Source of the DNA: Alphaproteobacteria bacterium
GTDB lineage: Bacteria; Pseudomonadota; Alphaproteobacteria; Reyranellales; Reyranellaceae
Direction of reading: 5' to 3'
Assembly: GCA_005884705.1 (NCBI GenBank)
Contig: VBAF01000301.1
Location: 1 to 5,501, forward strand
DNA length: 5,501 nt
The translations under genes and the position numbers were made by a program. The notes under the pieces are model-generated. The model saw only the letters and a program-made list of their open reading frames with translations, had not been told where the DNA came from and searched no databases. Within the stretch, counting starts at the first letter, position 1. Each line of letters begins with the position of its first letter. Below are positions 1 through 5,501 of this stretch, one piece after another.

Positions 1-667
1 AGAGATGCACGACCGTCGGCACGGTGATGCCCTGGAGCGCGCGGTTGATCACCTTGACGGCGTAGCGCTTGGCTTCCTCCGGGTTGTTGCGCAGCCACGG
101 TTCGTCGAGCTGGATCACGTCGGCGCCGGCCTTGACCAGCTCGTGCGCCTCCTCGTTCACCGCCGCGGCATAGTCCATGCACATCGCCTCGGCGTCCTTG
201 TAGAACTCGTCCTTGACCTGCTGCCCCATGGTGAAGGGGCCGGGCAAGGTGATCTTGGCGGCCTTGCCAGTGTTGGCTCGCAGGAACTGCATGTCGCGAA
301 CCTCGACGGCCCGCGTGCGCCGGATCTTGCCGACGACCCGCGGCACGGTGGTCTTCTGGCCGCGGTTGTTGACGATCTCGGCGGGATGCTCGTTGTCGAC
401 GCCGTCCAGCGCAGTCGCGAAGTGGTTGGAGTAGCTCTCGCGCCGCATCTCGCCGTCGGTGATGATGTCGATGCCGGCGCGCTCCATGTCGCGGATGGCG
501 AGCAGGGTGGCATCGTCCTGGGCCTGCTGCAGGTACGCGTCCTGCACGCGCCACAGCTCGTGCAGCCGCGTGCGCGGCACGCCCTTGGCGAGCAGCGCCC
601 GATCGACCAGCCAGTCGGGCTGCGGGTAGGAGCCGACGACAGTGGTCTGCAGGAGGATATCGCTCAT
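1..667 (-). CDS. MetE-like cobalamin-independent methionine synthase family protein (C-terminal domain type), 3' part beyond the window
   Basis: Only the first 222 codons are present; the gene runs off the left edge. The protein belongs to the UROD/MetE-like barrel superfamily and matches the C-terminal catalytic domain of MetE with no N-terminal MetE half, so it is the short single-domain type. Visible motifs are TTVVGSYPQ at residues 8-16, the TDGEMRR block at 70-76, LPGPFTMG at 141-148 and VIQLDEPWL at 184-192. His221 aligns with the first residue of the MetE zinc motif HxC; the next codon begins with T, as a Cys codon would, but is cut off. Family members transfer methyl groups from folate to homocysteine or act on related thiols (epoxyalkane:coenzyme M transferase is a relative). 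The ATG overlaps the TGA of the receptor gene by one base (TGATG), implying translational coupling; a weak AAGGCG lies 5 nt upstream. A catabolic rather than biosynthetic role is inferred from the operon. Family call is firm, exact reaction unknown. Confidence 0.88.
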   Translation of the reverse strand, partial: MSDILLQTTVVGSYPQPDWLVDRALLAKGVPRTRLHELWRVQDAYLQQAQDDATLLAIRDMERAGIDIITDGEMRRESYSNHFATALDGVDNEHPAEIVNNRGQKTTVPRVVGKIRRTRAVEVRDMQFLRANTGKAAKITLPGPFTMGQQVKDEFYKDAEAMCMDYAAAVNEEAHELVKAGADVIQLDEPWLRNNPEEAKRYAVKVINRALQGITVPTVVHL

Positions 668-1623
668 CACTGCGCCTTGATCCCGGCGGCCTTCACCAGC
701 TCGCCGTTCTCTTTCAACTCGCGCACCACCAGGGCGTCGAATTCCGCGGGCGACGTCGACGCGGGATCACCGCCGATCTTGGCCAGCCGCTCCTTGACCT
801 CGGGTAGGGCGAGCACGGCGACTAGCTCCTTGTTCAGCCGCTCGATGACCGCCGGTGGCGTGCCGGCCGGGGCGAGCAGGCCGGCCCAGTAGTTGTAGGC
901 GCTGCCCTTGTAGCCCGCCTCCTCGGTGGTCGGCACGTCGGGCAGCACCGACGCGCGCTGCGGGCTGCCGACCGCCAGCGCCATCAGTCGCTTGTCGCGC
1001 ACGAGCGAGAGCGCGGAGACCACGGGCGAGAAGAAGTAGTCGACCCGGCCGCCCATGACGTCGTTCAGCGCCTCGGGTGTGCCCTTGTAGGGGACGTGCA
1101 GGATGTCGATGCCGGCGGCGACCTTGAACTTCTCGCCGTTCATGTGGGTGGCGCTGCCGACGCCGGCGGAGGCGAACGCCATCTTGCCGGGCTGCGCTTT
1201 GACCTGATTCACCAGGTCGCCGACGGTCTTCCAGCCGCGCTCGGGCGACACCACCAGAACATTGGGCTGGCGCGCCAGGATGGTGACGCCCTTGAGATCG
1301 TTGGCGGTGTCGTAGGAGAGCGTGGTGTAGATCCAGGGATTGACGGTGTGGCCCGACGAGTTGACCAGCAGCGTGTAGCCGTCGGGCGCCGACTTGGCGA
1401 CCTGGGCTGCCGCGATGGTGCCGCCGGCCCCCGGCCGGTTCTCGATGATCACCGGCTGGCCGAGCCGCGCCGACAGCTCGTTGGAGACCGAGCGGGCGAT
1501 CACGTCGGTGGGCGTGAAGGCGACGATGATGTGCACCGGCTTGTCGGGCCAGCTCTGGGCATCGGCCCGAAGCGGGGCCGTGCCCGCCAGCGCCAGGGCG
1601 AGTGCGGCGATCAAGAGACGCAT
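667..1623 (-). CDS. Bug/TctC-family tripartite tricarboxylate transporter substrate-binding protein
   Basis: This 318-residue protein is a periplasmic solute receptor of the Bug (TctC) family, whose members bind small carboxylates and related compounds and deliver them to TctAB-type permeases. Residues 1-22 form a signal peptide: Met-Arg, a Leu/Ala-rich core and a likely ADA cleavage site before Gln23. The mature start WPDKPVHIIV (25-34) is the usual beta-1 entry. ENRPGAGG at 61-68, APDGYTLL at 79-86, HVPYKGTPEALNDVMGGRVD at 176-195 and LPDVPTTEEAGY at 227-238 are family hallmarks. Length is normal for the family. Residues 35-40 read AFTPTD, about three residues shorter than the usual loop between the first strand and the TD..AR helix, which lines the ligand pocket. 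The start is supported by a strong GGAGGA 4 nt upstream. No tctA or tctB is in the window, so it may be an orphan receptor, as is common for this family. Ligand unknown. Confidence 0.95.
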   Translation of the reverse strand: MRLLIAALALALAGTAPLRADAQSWPDKPVHIIVAFTPTDVIARSVSNELSARLGQPVIIENRPGAGGTIAAAQVAKSAPDGYTLLVNSSGHTVNPWIYTTLSYDTANDLKGVTILARQPNVLVVSPERGWKTVGDLVNQVKAQPGKMAFASAGVGSATHMNGEKFKVAAGIDILHVPYKGTPEALNDVMGGRVDYFFSPVVSALSLVRDKRLMALAVGSPQRASVLPDVPTTEEAGYKGSAYNYWAGLLAPAGTPPAVIERLNKELVAVLALPEVKERLAKIGGDPASTSPAEFDALVVRELKENGELVKAAGIKAQ

Positions 1624-1627
1624 GAGT

Positions 1628-1633
1628 TCCTCC
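1628..1633 (-). promoter_or_regulatory. Shine-Dalgarno site of the Bug receptor gene
   Basis: GGAGGA on the minus strand ends 4 nt before the ATG at 1623. It is the strongest ribosome binding site in the window and fixes the receptor start. It sits in the 33-nt gap after the amidohydrolase, so the receptor can be translated independently and probably at a higher level than its neighbours, as is usual for periplasmic receptors. The last point is inference. Confidence 0.8.
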
Positions 1634-1637
1634 GGTT

Positions 1638-1665
1638 GTTCTTCATTCGGCGTTCTTCAGTCGGC
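1638..1665. repeat. Imperfect 14-bp tandem duplication spanning the amidohydrolase stop codon
   Basis: Two adjacent 14-bp units, 1638-1651 (gttcttcattcggc) and 1652-1665 (gttcttcagtcggc), differ at one base. On the minus strand the first-read unit (1665-1652) contains the last codons and TGA of the amidohydrolase, and the second lies in the spacer before the receptor gene. It looks like a small slippage duplication that lengthened the spacer. No function is implied. Confidence 0.6.
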
Positions 1666-3033
1666 GGCAATTTGCCGGCTGATGCTGGGCACGTTCAAGC
1701 GTCCCAGGATGCGCTCGCCCGAGGCGGCGAGCCTGGCGCGGATCGCGGTCAGGTCGGAGCGCAGGAGATTGCCATCGCGTTTGCGGAACTGACCGGCGAC
1801 CAGCACGTCGCGCACCCGCGCGCCGCTGCCCTGCATGACGACGGTCGCGACGGCATCGTGCACCGGCCACATGGCCAGCGGCCCGAGCGACATCACGGCG
1901 ATGTCCGCCTGCTTGCCGGGCGCCAGGCTGCCGATGCGCTCGCCCATGCCGAGCATCGCGGCACCGCGCGTCGTCATCCAGTCGAGCGCCTCGGCGGCCG
2001 GCACGGTCGAGGTGTGCGGGATGCCGCCGCTCCGGGCGCGTTCCGCGGCATTGTCGAGCGCGCGCTGGCTGGCGAGCGCCATGCGCGCCACCGCGAACAT
2101 GTCGCCGCCGATCGCCGATTCGAGGTCGACGCCGATCGACGGCGCGGTGCCGAGCGCGCGCAGCCGGCCGGTGATCGGATGGCCGTGCCCTTGTGCCATC
2201 TCGTTCTCGGGCGTGATCGAGAAGGTGACTCCGAGATCGACGAAAGCCTTGAGCTGCTCGTCGGTGAGGTTGTTGCCGTGCACGATGTTGATGTGTGGGC
2301 CGACCAGCCCGCGCGCCATCAGCGCCTCCCAGCCACCCGGCGTCTTGGCCTCGCCGCCGCCCTGATGCATCGAGGCGATCAGGCCGAGCTCGCGGGCGAG
2401 CGCGAAATCGTAGGCGCTGACCTCGAGCGTCGAATAGTGCGGGCCCAGCACGGCGATGCCGAGCGTCACCAGCGCGTTGCGGTCCGCCAACGGTCCGGCC
2501 ATCAGCCGCTCGATCTCGGACCTCGGGTGAGGGACCTCGGAGAAATGCGGCTCGCCGGGCTTGGGATCAGGCTTGGGCGAGCCGTGGAAGAAGGCGGCGC
2601 GGATGCCGCTCTGCTGCAGCGCCTCGACGCCGGCATCGGTATGGGCCGGCGTCGGGTTGTTGTGCGCCCAGTCGACCAAAGTGGTGATGCCGTGATCGAG
2701 CTGGTTGAGCGCGCCCGCCAGCGTGGCGATGTGGATATCCTCGGCCACGAACACCGTGGCGAGGCCGGCATGGACGTGGCGGAAATACTCGAGCAGCGTC
2801 CAGTTCGCGGCGACCGAGCGTAGCGCCGTCTGCCAGGTGTGCATGTGGGCGTTGACCAGGCCCGGCAGCACGAAATGCCCGCTGCAGTCGACGACCTCGG
2901 CGTCGGGCGCATCGAGCCGCGGCGCAATCGCGGCGATGCGGCCGTCCTCGACCAGCACGTCGCCGGTCGGCAGCACGCCGTGCGCCGCATCCTGCGTCAC
3001 CACGATCCCCGAGCGCAGCAGCAGGCGCGGCAT
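1657..3033 (-). CDS. Amidohydrolase family protein (TrzA/AtzA/SAH-deaminase-like, subtype III)
   Basis: This 458-residue cytoplasmic metal-dependent hydrolase has the amidohydrolase layout: an N-terminal beta sandwich (about 1-57), a TIM barrel, and a C-terminal return to the sandwich with GSLAPGKQADIAVMSL at 368-383. Likely metal ligands are His63 and His65 (GLVNAHMHT), His223 (SMHQGGG) and Asp303 (GVDLES); His252 (IVHGNN) matches the beta-6 His. Relatives deaminate or dechlorinate triazines, S-adenosylhomocysteine, guanine or cytosine. Those enzymes usually carry HxxE after strand 5, where the Glu shuttles protons; here the sequence is HQGG, with Glu only at 228, so the chemistry may differ from classical deamination. 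Length is normal. The ATG lies 1 nt after the dehydrogenase stop (TGACATG) with no convincing Shine-Dalgarno site, suggesting translational coupling. A 33-nt gap separates it from the receptor gene. Family is certain; substrate unknown. Confidence 0.93.
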   Translation of the reverse strand: MPRLLLRSGIVVTQDAAHGVLPTGDVLVEDGRIAAIAPRLDAPDAEVVDCSGHFVLPGLVNAHMHTWQTALRSVAANWTLLEYFRHVHAGLATVFVAEDIHIATLAGALNQLDHGITTLVDWAHNNPTPAHTDAGVEALQQSGIRAAFFHGSPKPDPKPGEPHFSEVPHPRSEIERLMAGPLADRNALVTLGIAVLGPHYSTLEVSAYDFALARELGLIASMHQGGGEAKTPGGWEALMARGLVGPHINIVHGNNLTDEQLKAFVDLGVTFSITPENEMAQGHGHPITGRLRALGTAPSIGVDLESAIGGDMFAVARMALASQRALDNAAERARSGGIPHTSTVPAAEALDWMTTRGAAMLGMGERIGSLAPGKQADIAVMSLGPLAMWPVHDAVATVVMQGSGARVRDVLVAGQFRKRDGNLLRSDLTAIRARLAASGERILGRLNVPSISRQIAAD

Positions 3034-3034
3034 G

Positions 3035-3961
3035 TCAGGCGAGCCCGTCGCTCACCTTCACGTTCTCCGGCTCGAGCGTCATGCCGGCGGCGCGCGCTAG
3101 CTCGAGCAGTAGGACGGAGAAGTCGATGTCGCCGGGATGCTGGTTGGCGAGCGCCTGGATGCTCTCGCGCGTCGCCGACGCGGTCGGCATCACCACGCCC
3201 TGCGCCTTGGCCGCAGCCATGCCGAGCTCCATGTCCTTGAGCAGCAGCCTGGGCGTGAAGGTCGTGGTGAAATCGAGGTTGACCAGCGCCGGCGTCTTGT
3301 AACGGGTGTACATCGAGCCCAGCACGCTGTCGTTGATCGAGGCGAGGAAGACATGGCGCGGGATGCCGGCCTTCTCGGCCAGCAGGGTGATCTCGCACAG
3401 GGAATGGATGATCACGCCGAACATGGTGTTGTGGGCGATCTTCCAGATGCGCGACAGCTCGCCCTCGCCGACATACATCGCCGAGCGCCCGAGCGCCGCC
3501 AGCAGCGGCTGCACCGCGTCGTACTCGGGCTTCGGGCCGGAGGCGACGACCAGCAGCTTGCCCGCCTTCGCCACCTTGGCGTTGCCCGAGACCGGCGCGC
3601 TGAGATAGGCCACGCCCGCCTCGGTCAGGCCCTTGCGGATCTCGGCCGAGCCGGTGTCGGAGATCGACGACATGTCGACCACGCGCCGGGGCCGCGCCTT
3701 GCCCGTCAGCACGCCAGCGGTACCGAACAGGATCTCCTTCAGATCGTCTGTCGTGGAGACCATGGTGAAGACGGTGGCACAGTGCGCCATGGCGCTTTTG
3801 TCGGTCACCACCTCGGCGCCGATCCCGGCGAGCGGATCGGCCTTGGAGGCGGTCCGGTTCCAGACCGAGAGCTTGTGGCCGGCCTTGATCAGGCGGGCCG
3901 CCATCGCCTCGCCCATGCGGCCGAGGCCGATCCAGCCGATCTCGTGCGACGCCGTGCTCAT
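3035..3961 (-). CDS. NAD(P)-dependent beta-hydroxyacid dehydrogenase (3-hydroxyisobutyrate dehydrogenase family)
   Basis: This 308-residue cytoplasmic oxidoreductase interconverts a beta-hydroxyacid and its semialdehyde or keto form using NAD(P). The Rossmann domain opens with IGWIGLGRMGEAMA at 8-21 (GxGxxG at Gly12, Gly14, Gly17). WNRT at 34-37 follows the second strand; Arg36-Thr37 in place of an acidic residue suggests NADP(H) preference, as in glyoxylate/succinic semialdehyde reductases. DMSSISDTGSAEI at 96-108 and APVSGNAKVAKAGKL at 122-136 form the substrate-binding region. Lys174 in KIAHNTM, with Asn178, is the catalytic Lys/Asn pair. The all-alpha C-terminal domain carries LKDMELGMAAAKAQG at 241-255. 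Length is typical. It is the first gene of the leftward four-gene run, so its promoter should lie in or near the 57-bp divergent spacer. A GAGG lies 10 nt before the ATG, a weak and slightly distant Shine-Dalgarno site. Candidate substrates include 3-hydroxyisobutyrate, tartronate semialdehyde and related C3-C4 acids; the sequence does not decide. Confidence 0.94.
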   Translation of the reverse strand: MSTASHEIGWIGLGRMGEAMAARLIKAGHKLSVWNRTASKADPLAGIGAEVVTDKSAMAHCATVFTMVSTTDDLKEILFGTAGVLTGKARPRRVVDMSSISDTGSAEIRKGLTEAGVAYLSAPVSGNAKVAKAGKLLVVASGPKPEYDAVQPLLAALGRSAMYVGEGELSRIWKIAHNTMFGVIIHSLCEITLLAEKAGIPRHVFLASINDSVLGSMYTRYKTPALVNLDFTTTFTPRLLLKDMELGMAAAKAQGVVMPTASATRESIQALANQHPGDIDFSVLLLELARAAGMTLEPENVKVSDGLA

Positions 3962-4018
3962 TGTGATGAAACCTCGAGCCCTCTTTTGCGTTCCCGTGGC
4001 GCCGCAGTGTGAGAGGGG
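3962..4018. promoter_or_regulatory. Short divergent intergenic region expected to hold promoters for both directions
   Basis: This 57-bp spacer lies between the start codons of the leftward dehydrogenase gene and the rightward lipoprotein gene. Any promoter of the four-gene operon should be here or inside the neighbouring coding sequence. I find no convincing -35/-10 pair on either strand. Visible elements are GAGG on the minus strand (3972-3975), the palindrome CTCGAG (3973-3978) and GAGAGGGG (4011-4018) just before the rightward ATG. The promoter role is inferred from the layout only. Confidence 0.45.
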
Positions 4019-5501
4019 ATGAAGTCACTGTCCATGTCTGTTCGCTTTCTGATCCTCGCGGCGCTCGGCGCCGTTGCGGCGGCCGCCGTCGCATCGTGCG
4101 GCGGCACTCTGCCCAACAGCGCGGTGTCGCGCCATCTCGCCGGACGCTACGTCGGCGCGCTGACCGATTCGACGGCGCTCGCCAGCGTGATCCGCGACCG
4201 CCACATCAAGCCGCCCGATCTCTCGTCGGACGTGCCGCTGCTCGAGCAGCTGCGCGCCGAGCTGGCGAAGAGCGATCCGACGGGGACCTACGCCGGCATC
4301 ACCTACGATCTCACCCGCGGCAACAGGCTCGGGCCCGGCTGGATCGTGCAGACGCCGACCCAGTGGGGCCGCCGGTCGAGCGATCTTCCGGCGGGTCATT
4401 CGGACGCCTTGGTGACGCTGGTGCACGACCTCGTTGCCTCGGCGCAGCGCCGGGTCGACATCGCGCTGCTGCAGCCCGTCCCCGACCGGCGTTTCCTGGA
4501 GGCGCTGCGCACCGGCCTGGAGACATTGTCGCGACGCGGTCGGCCGGTCGCGGTGCGGCTGATCGTCGGCCAGTATCCGCCCGACAATGTCGACGTGCCG
4601 GCCTTCTTCAAGGCTTTGACCGAAGGCATCGATACGACGCGGATCGAGGTGAGCGTCGCAGCCTTCCGCTCCTGTGTCGCGACGGAGGATTGCGACAGCT
4701 ATTCCTGGAACCATGCCAAGATCGTCGCGGTCGACGGCCGCGACGCCCTGGTCGGCGGCCATAACCTGTGGTCGCAGGACTACCTGCTCGACGCGCCGGT
4801 CAGCGATCTTTCGATGCGCGTGCAGGGCCCGGCGGCGGCCGGCGCCGCACGGTACATCGAGCGGCTCTGGCAATATGTCTGCGCCAACCTCGACAAGAAG
4901 GACTCGATCGCGCTCGCCGGCACCACCGCGGGCTGCTCGCCGGCGGTATCGTTGCCCGTCGTGTCAGGCGGGGGCGGGCTGCCGATCCTCGGCGTGGGCC
5001 GCCTCGGCGCCGGCATCACCAAGGACTTCGCCAATCAGAGCGAGCTGGCGCGCGACCTGATGCTCGGTGCCGCACAACACGAGATCCGCATCGTGCAGCA
5101 GGATCTGGGCTTCTCGCTGGGCCGGGCCGACGCGCTGTTTCCCGACAGCACCATCGATCGGCTGATCGACTTCCTGCGCCAGGGCCGCGGCGACATCTAC
5201 ATCGTGCTGTCCAACCCGGGCGCCAAGGGCAAGAGCGGGATGACTTATTCCAACGACGTATCGCTGCTGCAGCTTGCCCGGCATCTGCGCCAGGAGGTGC
5301 AGCGCCGCTTCGAGACGCGAGATCCGCTGTCGCGCTGGGAGATCCGGCGCGGCCCCGACCCGATCAATGCGATGCTGTGCGAGCACGTCCATCTCGCGCC
5401 CTATCGCTTCGGGCCAGATGCCACCTGGCCGGGCGGGGTGCCGATCGCCAACCACGCCAAGTTCTGGATGGTCGACGGCCGCACCTTCTATATCGGCTCG
5501 G
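4019..5501 (+). CDS. Phospholipase D superfamily lipoprotein with two HKD motifs, 3' end beyond the window
   Basis: The first 494 residues are present and the frame is open at the right edge. Residues 1-27 form a lipoprotein signal: Lys2 and Arg9, a hydrophobic Leu/Ala stretch, and lipobox VAS-Cys27. Gly28 at +2 favours the outer membrane. Residues 30-125 match no domain I recognise. The first PLD half carries HKD motif 1, NHAKIVAVD (His232, Lys234, Asp239), followed by GGHN at 246-249. The second carries NHAKFWMVD (His479, Lys481, Asp486), then YIGS at the edge. Two HKD motifs build one active site that cleaves or transfers phosphodiesters, usually of phospholipids. Cys219/Cys225 just before HKD1 and Cys288/Cys306 could form disulfides outside the cytoplasm. 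A TGA at 4010-4012 limits the frame upstream. GAGAGGGG abuts this ATG and lies 15 nt before the next ATG (4034, Met6), so the start is uncertain; both keep the lipobox. From motif layout it may resemble bacterial secreted PLDs such as Yersinia murine toxin, a tentative comparison. Confidence 0.9.
   Translation, partial: MKSLSMSVRFLILAALGAVAAAAVASCGGTLPNSAVSRHLAGRYVGALTDSTALASVIRDRHIKPPDLSSDVPLLEQLRAELAKSDPTGTYAGITYDLTRGNRLGPGWIVQTPTQWGRRSSDLPAGHSDALVTLVHDLVASAQRRVDIALLQPVPDRRFLEALRTGLETLSRRGRPVAVRLIVGQYPPDNVDVPAFFKALTEGIDTTRIEVSVAAFRSCVATEDCDSYSWNHAKIVAVDGRDALVGGHNLWSQDYLLDAPVSDLSMRVQGPAAAGAARYIERLWQYVCANLDKKDSIALAGTTAGCSPAVSLPVVSGGGGLPILGVGRLGAGITKDFANQSELARDLMLGAAQHEIRIVQQDLGFSLGRADALFPDSTIDRLIDFLRQGRGDIYIVLSNPGAKGKSGMTYSNDVSLLQLARHLRQEVQRRFETRDPLSRWEIRRGPDPINAMLCEHVHLAPYRFGPDATWPGGVPIANHAKFWMVDGRTFYIGS

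Noticed and set aside
5..892. A 295-codon plus-strand frame opposite the MetE-like gene and the receptor 3' end
   Set aside because: The minus strand carries conserved MetE motifs here; the plus-strand product has no recognisable domain and spans two real genes.
1665..1677. Palindrome cggcaa-t-ttgccg near the end of the amidohydrolase gene
   Set aside because: A one-base centre cannot form a terminator hairpin without losing pairs, there is no T tract, and it lies within coding sequence; probably coincidence.
1096..2823. A 575-codon open frame on the plus strand opposite the receptor and amidohydrolase genes
   Set aside because: It is antisense to two well-supported family members; its translation is rich in Arg, Gly, Ala, Asp and His with no domain. 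High-GC genes commonly leave such open antisense frames.
3979..4017. Inverted repeat CCCTCT / AGAGGG in the divergent spacer
   Set aside because: Arms are only 6 bp with a 27-nt loop, which is expected by chance in high-GC DNA; not convincing as an operator or terminator.
2997..4094. A 365-codon minus-strand frame overlapping the dehydrogenase gene in another frame
   Set aside because: The overlapping frame holds a complete beta-hydroxyacid dehydrogenase with GxGxxG and catalytic Lys; this one is Arg/Gly-rich without motifs.
4025..4873. A 282-codon minus-strand frame opposite the PLD lipoprotein gene
   Set aside because: The plus strand encodes a clear lipobox and HKD motifs in the same place; the antisense translation is low-complexity Arg/Ala-rich and matches no family.

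Overview
The window is high-GC DNA with strong G/C third-position codon bias and densely packed genes, typical of a free-living alphaproteobacterium. The protein families, especially the Bug-type solute receptor, suggest a Rhodospirillales or Rhizobiales type of host. That placement is an inference from gene content and base composition, not from a marker gene. I see no RNA gene, insertion sequence, CRISPR array or phage signature.

The left 72% (1-3961) is one leftward run of four genes on the minus strand. In transcription order they are a beta-hydroxyacid dehydrogenase (3961-3035), a subtype III amidohydrolase (3033-1657), a periplasmic Bug/TctC solute receptor (1623-667) and the first 222 codons of a single-domain MetE-like enzyme that runs off the left edge (667-1). 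The junctions are tight: a 1-nt gap, a 33-nt gap and a 1-nt TGATG overlap. This strongly suggests one operon. A plausible reading is uptake and breakdown of a small organic acid or amide: the receptor captures it, the amidohydrolase opens a C-N or ring bond, the dehydrogenase oxidises or reduces a hydroxyacid or semialdehyde, and the MetE-like enzyme performs a zinc-dependent methyl or thiol transfer. The substrate cannot be read from the sequence.

A 57-bp spacer (3962-4018) separates this operon from a divergent plus-strand gene (4019 to the right edge). That gene encodes a predicted lipoprotein of the phospholipase D superfamily with both HKD motifs. It appears functionally unrelated to the operon.

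The points most worth a second look are two departures from family consensus. The Bug receptor lacks about three residues in its first ligand-binding loop, and the amidohydrolase lacks the usual HxxE glutamate. I see no clear evidence of a new multi-gene defence or mobile system; this looks like a metabolic accessory region.
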